This document shows, in pieces, positions 25,386-41,000 of a stretch of 64,000 nt of DNA. The stretch's first letter is position 1. Each line of letters begins with the position of its first letter. The stretch is from Sisyra terminalis. Its lineage: Eukaryota; Arthropoda; Insecta; Neuroptera; Sisyridae. The notes under the pieces were generated by a model that was not told where the DNA came from, made no database searches, and worked only from the letters and a program-made list of their open reading frames with translations. A program made the translations under genes and the position numbers. The stretch lies in NCBI GenBank assembly GCA_958496175.1, contig OY292277.1, forward strand, positions 47,751,050 to 47,815,049, written 5' to 3'.

Positions 25386-28300
25386 TTTGTCCTGTGTGCA
25401 AAAGGACACTAGAAATATCATTTCAAAGTTTCAAAAAGGACAATTTTCAAGAGCATAAACAGGATATAAGGGATGGTTTTTTTCACTAAAACTGAACGCA
25501 ATATTTGAGATAAAATCATGCTTAATAAAATTGCATAAAAATAATTTACAAATTTAGGCCAGATCCTTGGGAAAATACAACGGGAAGATAAGGAGGTGAA
25601 ACAGCATGCAACAAATTTGCCCTAAAATAGGTCGATTTTCGAAGAGTGACTTTTCCTTATGAGGGCTACTTTTAACAACGGAATATCAAACTTTGCCTTT
25701 TTATTAAACGTATTCCGAAAAAAATTTGGTCCTGTGTGCAAAAGGACACTAGCAATATCATTTCAAAGTTTCAAAAAGGACAATTTTCAAGAGCATAAAC
25801 AGGATATAAGGGATGGTTTTTTTCACTAAAACTGAACGCAATATTTGAGATTAAATCATGCTTAATAAAATTGCATAAAAATAATTTACAAATTTATGCC
25901 AGATCCTTGGGAAATTACAACGGGAAGATAAGGAGGTGAAACAGCATGCAACAAATTTGCCCTAAAATAGGTCGATTTTCGAAGAGTGACTTTTCCTTAT
26001 GAGGGCTACTTTTAACAACGGAATATCAAACTTTGCCTTTTTATTAAACGTATTCCGAAAAAAATTTGGTCCTGTGTGCAAAAGGACACTAGCAATATCA
26101 TTTCAAAGTTTCAAAAAGGACAATTTTCAAGAGCATAAACAGGATATAAGGGATGGTTTTTTTCACTAAAACTGAACGCAATATTTGAGATTAAATCATT
26201 TCTTAATAAAATTGCATAAAAATAATTTAAAAATTTATGCCAGATCCTTGGGAAATTACAACGGGAAGATAAGGAGGTGAAACAGCATGCAACAAATTTG
26301 CCCTAAAATAGGTCGATTTTCGAAGAGTGACTTTTCCTTATGAGGGCTACTTTTAACAACGGAATATCAAACTTTGCCTTTTTATTAAACGTATTCCGAA
26401 AAAAATTTGGTCCTGTGTGCAAAAGGACACTAGCAATATCATTTCAAAGTTTCAAAAAGGACAATTTTCAAGAGCATAAACAGGATATAAGGGATGGTTT
26501 TTTTCACTAAAACTGAACGCAATATTTGAGATTAAATCATACTTAATAAAATTGCATAAAAATAATTTAAAATTTATGCCAGATCCTTGGGAAATTACAA
26601 CGGGAAGATAAGGAGGTGAAACAGCATGCAACAAATTTGCCCTAAAATAGGTCGATTTTCGAAGAGTGACTTTTCCTTATGAGGGCTACTTTTAACAACG
26701 GAATATCAAACTTTGCCTTTTTATTAAACGTATTCCGAAAAAAATTTTGTCCTGTGTGCAAAAGGACACTAGAAATATCATTTCAAAGTTTCAAAAAGGA
26801 CAATTTTCAAGAGCATAAACAGGATATAAGGGATGGTTTTTTTCACTAAAACTGAACGCAATATTTGAGATTAAATCATGCTTAATAAAATTGCATAAAA
26901 ATAATTTACAAATTTATGCCAGATCCTTGGGAAATTACAACGGGAAGATAAGGAGGTGAAACAGCATGCAACAAATTTGCCCTAAAATAGGTCGATTTTC
27001 GAAGAGTGACTTTTCCTTATGAGGGCTACTTTTAACAACGGAATATCAAACTATGCCTTTTTATTAAACTTATTCCGAAAAAATTTTGTCCTGTGTGCAA
27101 AAGGACACTAGCAATATCATTTCAAAGTTTCAAAAAGGACAATTTTCAAGAGCATAAACAGGATATAAGGGATGGTTTTTTTCACTAAAACTGAACGCAA
27201 TATTTGAGATTAAATCATTTCTTAATAAAATTGCATAAAAATAATTTAAAAATTTATGCCAGATCCTTGGGAAATTACAACGGGAAGATAAGGAGGTGAA
27301 ACAGCATGCAACAAATTTGCCCTAAAATAGGTCGATTTTCGAAGAGTGACTTTTCCTTATGAGGGCTACTTTTAACAACGGAATATCAAACTTTGCCTTT
27401 TTATTAAACGTATTCCGAAAAAAATTTTGTCCTGTGTGCAAAAGGACACTAGCAATATCAATTCAAAGTTTCAAAAAGGACAATTTTCAAGAGCATAAAC
27501 AGGATATAAGGGATGGTTTTTTTCACTAAAACTGAACGCAATATTTGAGATTAAATCATGCTTAATAAAATTGCATAAAAATAATTAAAAAATTTATGCC
27601 AGATCCTTGGGAAATTACAACGGGAAGATAAGGAGGTGAAACAGCATGCAACAAATTTGCCCTAAAATAGGTCGATTTTCGAAGAGTGACTTTTCCTTAT
27701 GAGGGCTACTTTTAACAACGGAATATCAAACTTTGCCTTTTTATTAAACGTATTCCGAAAAAAATTTTGTCCTGTGTGCAAAAGGACACTAGCAATATCA
27801 TTTCAAAGTTTCAAAAAGGACAATTTTCAAGAGCATAAACAGGATATAAGGGATGGTTTTTTTCACTAAAACTGAACGCAATATTTGAGATTAAATCATG
27901 CTTAATAAAATTGCATAAAAATAATTTACAAATTTATGCCAGATCCTTGGGAAATTACAACGGGAAGATAAGGAGGTGAAACAGCATGCAACAAATTTGC
28001 CCTAAAATGTGTCGATTTTCGAAGAGTGATTTTTCCTTATGAGGGCTACTTTTAACAACGGAATATCAAACTATGCCTTTTTATTAAACATATTCCGAAA
28101 AAAAATTTGTCCTGTGTGCAAAAGGACACTAGCAATATCATTTCAAAGTTTCAAAAAGGACAATTTTCAAGAGCATAAACTGGATATAAGGGATGGTTTT
28201 TTACACTAAAACTGAACGTAATAATTGAGGTGGAATCATATTTAATATAATTGCATAAAAATAATTTAGAAATATGCGCTATATCCTTGAGAAATCACAA

Positions 28301-29021
28301 CGGGAAAATAAGGAAATGAAACAGCATGCAACAATTTTGCCCTAAAATAGGTCGATTTTCGAAGGGTGACTTTTCCTTATGAGGGCTACTTTTAACAACG
28401 GAATATCAAACTTTGCCTTTTTATTAAACGTATTCCAAAAAAATTTTCGTCCTGTGTGCAAAAGGACACTAGCAATATCATTTCAAAGTTTCAAAAAGGA
28501 CAATTTTCAACAGCATAAACAGGATATAAGGAATGGTTTTTTTCACATAAACTGAACGTAATATTTGAGGTGGAATCATCTTTAATATAATTGCATAAAA
28601 ATAATTTAGAAATATGCGCTATATCCTTGAGAAATCACAACGGGAAAATAAGGAAATGAAACAGCATGCAACAATTTTGCCCTAAAATAGGTCGATTTTC
28701 GAAGGGTGACTTTTCCTTATGAGGGCTACTTTTAACAACGGAATATCAAACTATGCCTTTTTAGTAAACATATTTCGAAAAAATTTTGTCCTGTGTGCAA
28801 AAGGACACTAGCAATATCATTTCAAAGTTTCAAAAGGGACAATTTTCAAGAGCATAAACTGGATATAAGGGATGGTTTTTTTCACTAAAACTGAACGTAA
28901 TATTTGAGGTGGAATCATCTTTAATATAATTGCATAAAAATAATTTAGAAATAAGCGCTATATCCATGAGAAATCACAACGGGAAAATAAGGAAATGAAA
29001 CAGCATGCAACAATTTTGCCC

Positions 29022-32000
29022 TAAAATAAGTCGATTTTCGAAGGGTGGCTTTTCCTTATGAGGGCTACTTTTAACAACGGAATATCAAACTATGCCTTTT
29101 TAGTAAACGTATTCCGAAAAAAATTTGGTCCTGTGTGCAAAAGGACACTAGCAATATCATTTCAAAGTTTCAAAAAGGACAATTTTCAAGAGCATAAACA
29201 GGATATAAGGGATGGTTTTTTTCACTAAAACTGAACGCAATATTTGAGATAAAATCATGCTTAATAAAATTGCATAAAAATAATTTACAAATTTATGCCA
29301 GATCCTTGGGAAATTACAACGGGAAGATAAGGAGGTGAAACAGCATGCAACAAATTTGCCCTAAAATAGGTCGATTTTCGAAGGGTGACTTTTCCTTATG
29401 AGGGCTACTTTTAACAACGGAATATCAAACTATGCCTTTTTAATAAACATATTTCGAAAAAAATTTTGTCCTGTGTGCAAAAGGACACTAGCAATATCAT
29501 TTCAAAGTTTCAAAAAGGACAATTTTCAAGAGCATAAACAGGATATAAGGGATGGTTTTTTTCACTAAAACTGAACGCAATATTTGAGATTAAATCATTT
29601 CTTAATAAAATTGCATAAAAATAATTTACAAATTTATGCCAGATCCTTGGGAAATTACAACGGGAAGATAAGGAGGTGAAACAGCATGCAACAAATTTGC
29701 CCTAAAATAGGTCGATTTTCGAAGAGTGACTTTTCCTTATGAGGGCTACTTTTAACAACGGAATATCAAACTTTGCCTTTTTATTAAACGTATTCCGAAA
29801 AAAATTTTGTCCTGTGTGCAAAAGGACACTAGCAATATCATTTCAAAGTTTCAAAAAGGACAATTTTCAAGAGCATAAACAGGATATAAGGGATGGTTTT
29901 TTTCACTAAAACTGAACGCAATATTTGAGATTAAATCATGCTTAATAAAATTGCAGAAAAATAATTTAAAAATTTTTGCCAGATCCTTGGGAAATTACAA
30001 CGGGAAGATAAGGAGGTGAAACAGCATGCAACAAATTTGCCCTAAAATAGGTCGATTTTCGAAGAGTGACTTTTCCTTATGAGGGCTACTTTTAACAACG
30101 GAATATTCAACTTTGCCTTTTTATTAAACGTATTCCGTAAAAAATTTGGTCCTGTGTGCAAAAGGACACTAGCAATATCATTTCAAAGTTTCAAAAAGGA
30201 CAATTTTCAAGAGCATAAACAGGATATAAGGGATGGTTTTTTTCACTAAAACTGAACGCAATATTTGAGATTAAATCATACTTAATAAAATTGCATAAAA
30301 ATAATTTAAAATTTATGCCAGATCCTTGGGAAATAACAACGGGAAGATAAGGAGGTGAAACAGCATGCAACAAATTTGCCCTAAAATAGGTCGATTTTCG
30401 AAGAGTGACTTTTCCTTATGAGGGCTACTTTTAACAACGGAATATCAAACTTTGCCTTTTTATTAAACGTATTCCGAAAAAAATTTTGTCCTGTGTGCAA
30501 AAGGACACTAGAAATATCATTTCAAAGTTTCAAAAAGGACAATTTTCAAGAGCATAAACAGGATATAAGGGATGGTTTTTTTCACTAAAACTGAACGCAA
30601 TATTTGAGATAAAATCATGCTTAATAAAATTGCATAAAAATAATTTACAAATTTAGGCCAGATCCTTGGGAAATTACAACGGGAAGATAAGGAGGTGAAA
30701 CAGCATGCAACAAATTTGCCCTAAAATAGGTCGATTTTCGAAGAGTGACTTTTCCTTATGAGGGCTACTTTTAACAACGGAATATCAAACTATGCCATTT
30801 TATTAAACGTATTCCGAAAAAATTTTGTCCTGTGTGCAAAAGGACACTAGCAATAGCATTTCAAAGTTTCAAAAAGGACAATTTTCAAGAGCATAAACAG
30901 GATATAAGGGATGGTTTTTTTCACTAAAACTGAACGCAATATTTGAGATTAAATCATGCTTAATAAAATTGCATAAAAATAATTTACAAATTTATGCCAG
31001 ATCCTTGGGAAATTACAACGGGAAGATAAGGAGGTGAAACAGCATGCAACAAATTTGCCCTAAAATAGGTCGATTTTCGAAGAGTGACTTTTCCTTATGA
31101 GGGCTACTTTTAACAACGGAATATCAAACTATGCCTTTTTATTAAACGTATTCCGAAAAAATTTTGTCCTGTGTGCAAAAGGACACTAGCAATATCATTT
31201 CAAAGTTTCAAAAAGGACAATTTTCAAGAGCATAAACAGGATATAAGGGATGGTTTTTTTCACTAAAACTGAACGCAATATTTGAGATTAAATCATTTCT
31301 TAATAAAATTGCATAAAAATAATTTAAAAATTTATGCCAGATCCTTGGGAAATTACAACGGGAAGATAAGGAGGTGAAACAGCATGCAACAAATTTGCCC
31401 TAAAATAGGTCGATTTTCGAAGAGTGACTTTTCCTTATGAGGGCTACTTTTAACAACGGAATATCAAACTTTGCCTTTTTATTAAACGTATTCCGAAAAA
31501 AATTTTGTCCTGTGTGCAAAAGGACACTAGCAATATCATTTCAAAGTTTCAAAAAGGACAATTTTCAAGAGCATAAACAGGATATAAGGGATGGTTTTTT
31601 TCACTAAAACTGAACGCAATATTTGAGATTAAATCATGCTTAATAAAATTGCATAAAAATAATTTAAAAATTTATGCCAGATCCTTGGGAAATTACAACG
31701 GGAAGATAAGGAGGTGAAACAGCATGCAACAAATTTGCCCTAAAATAGGTCGATTTTCGAAGAGTGACTTTTCCTTATGAGGGCTACTTTTAACAACGGA
31801 ATATCAAACTTTGCCTTTTTATTAAACGTATTCCGAAAAAAATTTTGTCCTGTGTGCAAAAGGACACTAGCAATATCATTTCAAAGTTTCAAAAAGGACA
31901 ATTTTCAAGAGCATAAACAGGATATAAGGGATGGTTTTTTTCACTAAAACTGAACGCAATATTTGAGATTAAATCATGCTTAATAAAATTGCATAAAAAT

Positions 32001-35000
32001 AATTTAAAAATTTATGCCAGATCCTTGGGAAATTACAACGGGAAGATAAGGAGGTGAAACAGCATGCAACAAATTTGCCCTAAAATAGGTCGATTTTCGA
32101 AGAGTGACTTTTCCTTATGAGGGCTACTTTTAACAACGGAATATCAAACTTTGCCTTTTTATTAAACGTATTCCGAAAAAAATTTTGTCCTGTGTGCAAA
32201 AGGACACTAGCAATATCATTTCAAAGTTTCAAAAAGGACAATTTTCAAGAGCATAAACAGGATATAAGGGATGGTTTTTTTCACTAAAACTGAACGCAAT
32301 ATTTGAGATAAAATCATGCTTAATAAAATTGCATAAAAATAATTTACAAATTTATGCCAGATCCTTGGGAAATTACAACGGGAAGATAAGGAGGTGAAAC
32401 AGCATGCAACAAATTTGCCCTGAAATAGGTCGATTTTCGAAGAGTGACTTTTCCTTATGAGGGCTACTTTTAACAACGGAATATCAAACTTTGCCTTTTT
32501 ATTAAACGTATTCCGAAAAAAATTTTGTCCTGTGTGCAAAAGGACACTAGCATTATTATTTCAAAGTTTCAAAAAGGACAATTTTCAAGAGCATAAACAG
32601 GATATAAGGGATGGTTTTTTTCACTAAAACTGAACGCAATATTTGAGATTAAATCATGCTTAATAAAATTGCATAAAAATAATTTACAAATTTATGCCAG
32701 ATCCTTGGGAAATTACAACGGGAAGATAAGGAGGTGAAACAGCATGCAACAAATTTGCCCTAAAATGTGTCGATTTTCGAAGAGTGATTTTTCCTTATGA
32801 GGGCTACTTTTAACAACGGAATATCAAACTATGCCTTTTTATTAAACATATTCCGAAAAAAAATTTGTCCTGTGTGCAAAAGGACACTAGCAATATCATT
32901 TCAAAGTTTCAAAAAGGACAATTTTCAAGAGCATAAACTGGATATAAGGGATGGTTTTTTACACTAAAACTGAACGTAATAATTGAGGTGGAATCATATT
33001 TAATATAATTGCATAAAAATAATTTAGAAATATGCGCTATATCCTTGAGAAATCACAACGGGAAAATAAGGAAATGAAACAGCATGCAACAATTTTGCCC
33101 TAAAATAGGTCGATTTTCGAAGGGTGACTTTTCCTTATGAGGGCTACTTTTAACAACGGAATATCAAACTTTGCCTTTTTATTAAACGTATTCCAAAAAA
33201 ATTTTCGTCCTGTGTGCAAAAGGACACTAGCAATATCATTTCAAAGTTTCAAAAAGGACAATTTTCAACAGCATAAACAGGATATAAGGAATGGTTTTTT
33301 TCACATAAACTGAACGTAATATTTGAGGTGGAATCATCTTTAATATAATTGCATAAAAATAATTTAGAAATATGCGCTATATCCTTGAGAAATCACAACG
33401 GGAAAATAAGGAAATGAAACAGCATGCAACAATTTTGCCCTAAAATAAGTCGATTTTCGAAGGGTGGCTTTTCCTTATGAGGGCTACTTTTAACAACGGA
33501 ATATCAAACTATGCCTTTTTAGTAAACGTATTCCGAAAAAAATTTGGTCCTGTGTGCAAAAGGACACTAGCAATATCATTTCAAAGTTTCAAAAAGGACA
33601 ATTTTCAAGAGCATAAACAGGATATAAGGGATGGTTTTTTTCACTAAAACTGAACGCAATATTTGAGATTAAATCATGCTTAATAAAATTGCATAAAAAT
33701 AATTTAGAAATATGCGCTATATCCTTGAGAAATCACAACGGGAAAATAAGGAAATGAAACAGCATGCAACAATTTTGCCTTAAAATTGGTCGATTTTCGA
33801 AGGGTGACTTTTCCTTATGAGGGCTACTTTTAACAACGGAATATCAAACTTTGCCTTTTTATTAAACGTATTCCGAAAAAAATTTTGTCCTGTGTGCAAA
33901 AGGACACTAGCAATATCATTTCAAAGTTTCAAAAAGGACAATTTTCAAGAGCATAAACAGGATATAAGGGATGGTTTTTTTCACTAAAACTGAACGCAAT
34001 ATTTGAGATAAAATCATGCTTAATAAAATTGCATAAAAATAATTTACAAATTTATGCCAGATCCTTGGGAAATTACAACGGGAAGATAAGGAGGTGAAAC
34101 AGCATGCAACAAATTTGCCCTAAAATAGGTCGATTTTCGAAGGGTGACTTTTCCTTATGAGGGCTACTTTTAACAACGGAATATCAAACTATGCCTTTTT
34201 AGTAAACATATTTCGAAAAAAATTTTGTCCTGTGTGCAAAAGGACACTAGCAATATCATTTCAAAGTTTCAAAAAGGACAATTTTCAAGAGCATAAACAG
34301 GATATAAGGGATGGTTTTTTTCACTAAAACTGAACGCAATATTTGAGATTAAATCATTTCTTAATAAAATTGCATAAAAATAATTTACAAATTTATGCCA
34401 GATCCTTGGGAAATTACAACGGGAAGATAAGGAGGTGAAACAGCATGCAACAAATTTGCCCTAAAATAGGTCGAGTTTCGAAGAGTGACTTTTCCTTATG
34501 AGGGCTACTTTTAACAACGGAATATCAAACTATGCCTTTTTATTAAACGTATTCCGAAAAAATTTTGTCCTGTGTGCAAAAGGACACTAGCAATATCATT
34601 TCAAAGTTTCAAAAAGGACAATTTTCAAGAGCATAAACAGGATATAAGGGAGGGTTTTTTTCACTAAAACTGAACGCAATATTTGAGATTAAATCATTTC
34701 TTAATAAAATTGCATAAAAATAATTTACAAATTTATGCCAGATCCTTGGGAAATTACAACGGGAAGATAAGGAGGTGAAACAGCATGCAACAAATTTGCC
34801 CTAAAATAGGTCGATTTTCGAAGAGTGACTTTTCCTTATGAGGGCTACTTTTAACAACGGAATATCAAACTTTGCCTTTTTATTAAACGTATTCCGAAAA
34901 AAATTTTGTCCTGTGTGCAAAAGGACACTAGCAATATCATTTCAAAGTTTCAAAAAGGACAATTTTCAAGAGCATAAACAGGATATAAGGGATGGTTTTT

Positions 35001-38000
35001 TTCACTAAAACTGAACGCAATATTTGAGATTAAATCATGCTTAATAAAATTGCAGATAAATAATTTAAAAATTTTTGCCAGATCCTTGGGAAATTACAAC
35101 GGGAAGATAAGGAGGTGAAACAGCATGCAACAAATTTGCCCTAAAATAGGTCGATTTTCGAAGAGTGACTTTTCCTTATGAGGGCTACTTTTAACAACGG
35201 AATATCAAACTTTGCCTTTTTATTAAACGTATTCCGAAAAAAATTTTGTCCTGTGTGCAAAAGGACACTAGCAATATCATTTCAAAGTTTCAAAAAGGAC
35301 AATTTTCAAGAGCATAAACAGGATATAAGGGATGGTTTTTTTCACTAAAACTGAACGCAATATTTGAGATTTAATCATGCTTAATAAAATTGCATAAAAA
35401 TAATTTACAAATTTATGCCAGATCCTTGGGAAATTACAACGGGAAGATAAGGAGGTGAAACAGCATGCAACAAATTTGCCCTAAAATGTGTCGATTTTCG
35501 AAGAGTGATTTTTCCTTATGAGGGCTACTTTTAACAACGGAATATCAAACTTTGCCTTTTTATTAAACGTATTCCGAAAAAAATTTTGTCCTGTGTGCAA
35601 AAGGACACTGGCAATATCATTTCAAAGTTTCAAAAAGGACAATTTCAAGAGCATAAACAGGATATAAGGGATGGTTTTTTTCACTAAAACTGAACGCAAT
35701 ATTTGAGATTAAATCATGCTTAATAAAATTGCATAAAAATAATTTACAAATTTATGCCAGATCCTTGGGAAATTACAACGGGAAGATAAGGAGGTGAAAC
35801 AGCATGCAACAAATTTGCCCTAAAATGTGTCGATTTTCGAAGAGGGATTTTTCCTTATGAGGGCTACTTTTAACAACGGAATATCAAACCATGCCTTTTT
35901 ATTAAACATATTCCGAAAAAAAATTTGTCCTGTGTGCAAAAGGACACTAGCAATATCATTTCAAAGTTTCAAAAAGGACAATTTTCAAGAGCATAAACTG
36001 GATATAAGGGATGGTTTTTTTCACTAAAACTGAACGTAATAATTGAGGTGGAATCATATTTAATATAATTGCATAAAAATAATTTAGAAATATGCGCTAT
36101 ATCCTTGAGAAATCACAACGGGAAAATAAGGAAATGAAACAGCATGCAACAATTTTGCCCTAAAATAGGTCGATTTTCGAAGGGTGACTTTTCCTTATGA
36201 GGGCTACTTTTAACAACGGAATATCAAACTTTGCCTTTTTATTAAACGTATTCCAAAAAAATTTTCGTCCTGTGTGCAAAAGGACACTAGCAATATCATT
36301 TCAAAGTTTCAAAAAGGACAATTTTCAACAGCATAAACAGGATATAAGGAATGGTTTTTTTCACATAAACTGAACGTAATATTTGAGGTGGAATCATCTT
36401 TAATATAATTGCATAAAAATAATTTAGAAATATGCGCTATATCCTTGAGAAATCACAACGGGAAAATAAGGAAATGAAACAGCATGCAACAATTTTGCCC
36501 TAAAATAGGTCGATTTTCGAAGGGTGACTTTTCCTTATGAGGGCTACTTTTAACAACGGAATATCAAACTATGCCTTTTTAGTAAACATATTTCGAAAAA
36601 AATTTTGTCCTGTGTGCAAAAGGACACTGGCAATATCATTTCAAAGTTTCAAAAAGGACAATTTCAAGAGCATAAACAGGATATAAGGGATGGTTTTTTT
36701 CACTAAAACTGAACGCAATATTTGAGATTAAATCATGCTTAATAAAATTGCATAAAAATAATTTACAAATTTATGCCAGATCCTTGGGAAATTACAACGG
36801 GAAGATAAGGAGGTGAAACAGCATGCAACAAATTTGCCCTAAAATGTGTCGATTTTCGAAGAGGGATTTTTCCTTATGAGGGCTACTTTTAACAACGGAA
36901 TATCAAACCATGCCTTTTTATTAAACATATTCCGAAAAAAAATTTGTCCTGTGTGCAAAAGGACACTAGCAATATCATTTCAAAGTTTCAAAAAGGACAA
37001 TTTTCAAGAGCATAAACTGGATATAAGGGATGGTTTTTTTCACTAAAACTGAACGTAATAATTGAGGTGGAATCATATTTAATATAATTGCATAAAAATA
37101 ATTTAGAAATATGCGCTATATCCTTGAGAAATCACAACGGGAAAATAAGGAAATGAAACAGCATGCAACAATTTTGCCCTAAAATAGGTCGATTTTCGAA
37201 GGGTGACTTTTCCTTATGAGGGCTACTTTTAACAACGGAATATCAAACTTTGCCTTTTTATTAAACGTATTCCAAAAAAATTTTCGTCCTGTGTGCAAAA
37301 GGACACTAGCAATATCATTTCAAAGTTTCAAAAAGGACAATTTTCAACAGCATAAACAGGATATAAGGAATGGTTTTTTTCACATAAACTGAACGTAATA
37401 TTTGAGGTGGAATCATCTTTAATATAATTGCATAAAAATAATTTAGAAATATGCGCTATATCCTTGAGAAATCACAACGGGAAAATAAGGAAATGAAACA
37501 GCATGCAACAATTTTGCCCTAAAATAGGTCGATTTTCGAAGGGTGACTTTTCCTTATGAGGGCTACTTTTAACAACGGAATATCAAACTATGCCTTTTTA
37601 GTAAACATATTTCGAAAAAAATTTTGTCCTGTGTGCAAAAGGACACTAGCAATATCATTTCAAAGTTTCAAAAAGGACAATTTTCAAGAGCATAAACTGG
37701 ATATAAGGGATGGTTTTTTTCACTAAAACTGAACGTAATATTTGAGGTGGAATCATCTTTAATATAATTGCATAAAAATAATTTAGAAATAAGCGCTATA
37801 TCCATGAGAAATCACAACGGGAAAATAAGGAAATGAAACAGCATGCAACAATTTTGCCCTAAAATAAGTCGATTTTCGAAGGGTGGCTTTTCCTTATGAG
37901 GGCTACTTTTAACAACGGAATATCAAACTATGCCTTTTTAGTAAACGTATTCCGAAAAAAATTTGGTCCTGTGTGCAAAAGGACACTAGCAATATCATTT

Positions 38001-41000
38001 CAAAGTTTCAAAAAGGACAATTTTCAAGAGCATAAACAGGATATAAGGGATGGTTTTTTTCACTAAAACTGAACGCAATATTTGAGATTAAATCATGCTT
38101 AATAAAATTGCATAAAAATAATTTAGAAATATGCGCTATATCCTTGAGAAATCACAACGGGAAAATAAGGAAATGAAACAGCATGCAACAATTTTGCCTT
38201 AAAATTGGTCGATTTTCGAAGGGTGACTTTTCCTTATGAGGGCTACTTTTAACAACGGAATATCAAACTTTGCCTTTTTATTAAACGTATTCCGAAAAAA
38301 ATTTTGTCCTGTGTGCAAAAGGACACTAGCAATATCATTTCAAAGTTTCAAAAAGGACAATTTTCAAGAGCATTAACAGGATATAAGGGATGGTTTTTTT
38401 CACTAAAACTGAACGCAATATTTGAGATAAAATCATGCTTAATAAAATTGCATAAAAATAATTTACAAATTTATGCCAGATCCTTGGGAAATTACAACGG
38501 GAAGATAAGGAGGTGAAACAGCATGCAACAAATTTGCCCTAAAATAGGTCGATTTTCGAAGGGTGACTTTTCCTTATGAGGGCTACTTTTAACAACGGAA
38601 TATCAAACTATGCCTTTTTAGTAAACATATTTCGAAAAAAAATTTGTCCTGTGTGCAAAAGGACACTAGCAATATCATTTCAAAGTTTCAAAAAGGACAA
38701 TTTTCAAGAGCATAAACAGGATATAAGGGATGGTTTTTTTCACTAAAACTGAACGCAATATTTGAGATTAAATCATTTCTTAATAAAATTGCATAAAAAT
38801 AATTTACAAATTTATGCCAGATCCTTGGGAAATTACAACGGGAAGATAAGGAGGTGAAACAGCATGCAACAAATTTGCCCTAAAATAGGTCGATTTTCGA
38901 AGAGTGACTTTTCCTTATGAGGGCTACTTTTAACAACGGAATATCAAACTATGCCTTTTTATTAAACGTATTCCGAAAAAATTTTGTCCTGTGTGCAAAA
39001 GGACACTAGCAATATCATTTCAAAGTTTCAAAAAGGACAATTTTCAAGAGCATAAACAGGATATAAGGGAGGGTTTTTTCACTAAAACTGAACGCAATAT
39101 TTGAGATTAAATCATTTCTTAATAAAATTGCATAAAAATAATTTACAAATTTATGCCAGATCCTTGGGAATTTACAACGGGAAGATAAGGAGGTGAAACA
39201 GCATGCAACAAATTTGCCCTAAAATAGGTCGATTTTCGAAGAGTGACTTTTCCTTATGAGGGCTACTTTTAACAACGGAATATCAAACTTTGCCTTTTTA
39301 TTAAACGTATTCCGAAAAAAATTTTGTCCTGTGTGCAAAAGGACACTAGCAATATCATTTCAAAGTTTCAAAAAGGACAATTTTCAAGAGCATAAACAGG
39401 ATATAAGGGATGGTTTTTTTCACTAAAACTGAACGCAATATTTGAGATTAAATCATGCTTAATAAAATTGCAGAAAAATAATTTAAAAATTTTTGCCAGA
39501 TCCTTGGGAAATTACAACGGGAAGATAAGGAGGTGAAACAGCATGCAACAAATTTGCCCTAAAATAGGTCGATTTTCGAAGAGTGACTTTTCCTTATGAG
39601 GGCTACTTTTAACAACGGAATATCAAACTTTGCCTTTTTATTAAACGTATTCCGAAAAAAATTTTGTCCTGTGTGCAAAAGGACACTAGCAATATCATTT
39701 CAAAGTTTCAAAAAGGACAATTTTCAAGAGCATAAACAGGATATAAGGGATGGTTTTTTTCACTAAAACTGAACGCAATATTTGAGATAAAATCATGCTT
39801 AATAAAATTGCATAAAAATAATTTACAAATTTATGCCAGATCCTTGGGAAATTACAACGGGAAGATAAGGAGGTGAAACAGCATGCAACAAATTTGCCCT
39901 AAAATGTGTCGATTTTCGAAGAGTGATTTTTCCTTATGAGGGCTACTTTTAACAACGGAATATCAAACTTTGCCTTTTTATTAAACGTATTCCGAAAAAA
40001 ATTTTGTCCTGTGTGCAAAAGGACACTGGCAATATCATTTCAAAGTTTCAAAAAGGACAATTTCAAGAGCATAAACAGGATATAAGGGATGGTTTTTTTC
40101 ACTAAAACTGAACGCAATATTTGAGATTAAATCATGCTTAATAAAATTGCATAAAAATAATTTACAAATTTATGCCAGATCCTTGGGAAATTACAACGGG
40201 AAGATAAGGAGGTGAAACAGCATGCAACAAATTTGCCCTAAAATGTGTCGATTTTCGAAGAGGGATTTTTCCTTATGAGGGCTACTTTTAACAACGGAAT
40301 ATCAAACTATGCCATTTTATTAAACATATTCCGAAAAAAAATTTGTCCTGTGTGCAAAAGGACACTAGCAATATCATTTCAAAGTTTCAAAAAGGACAAT
40401 TTTCAAGAGCATAAACTGGATATAAGGGATGGTTTTTTACACTAAAACTGAACGTAATAATTGAGGTGGAATCATATTTAATATAATTGCATAAAAATAA
40501 TTTAGAAATATGCGCTATATCCTTGAGAAATCACAACGGGAAAATAAGGAAATGAAACAGCATGCAACAATTTTGCCCTAAAATAGGTCGATTTTCGAAG
40601 GGTGACTTTTCCTTATGAGGGCTACTTTTAACAACGGAATATCAAACTTTGCCTTTTTATTAAACGTATTCCAAAAAAATTTTCGTCCTGTGTGCAAAAG
40701 GACACTAGCAATATCATTTCAAAGTTTCAAAAAGGACAATTTTCAACAGCATAAACAGGATATAAGGAATGGTTTTTTTCACATAAACTGAACGTAATAT
40801 TTGAGGTGGAATCATCATTAATATAATTGCATAAAAATAATTTAGAAATATGCGCTATATCCTTGAGAAATCACAACGGGAAAATAAGGAAATGAAACAG
40901 CATGCAACAATTTTGCCCTAAAATAGGTCGATTTTCGAAGGGTGACTTTTCCTTATGAGGGCTACTTTTAACAACGGAATATCAAACTATGCCTTTTTAG

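Noticed and set aside
32216..32539. 107-residue minus-strand frame in the right array
   Set aside because: It runs through one satellite monomer because single changes (for example CCCTGAAATAGG) removed stops. No neighbouring copy has it.
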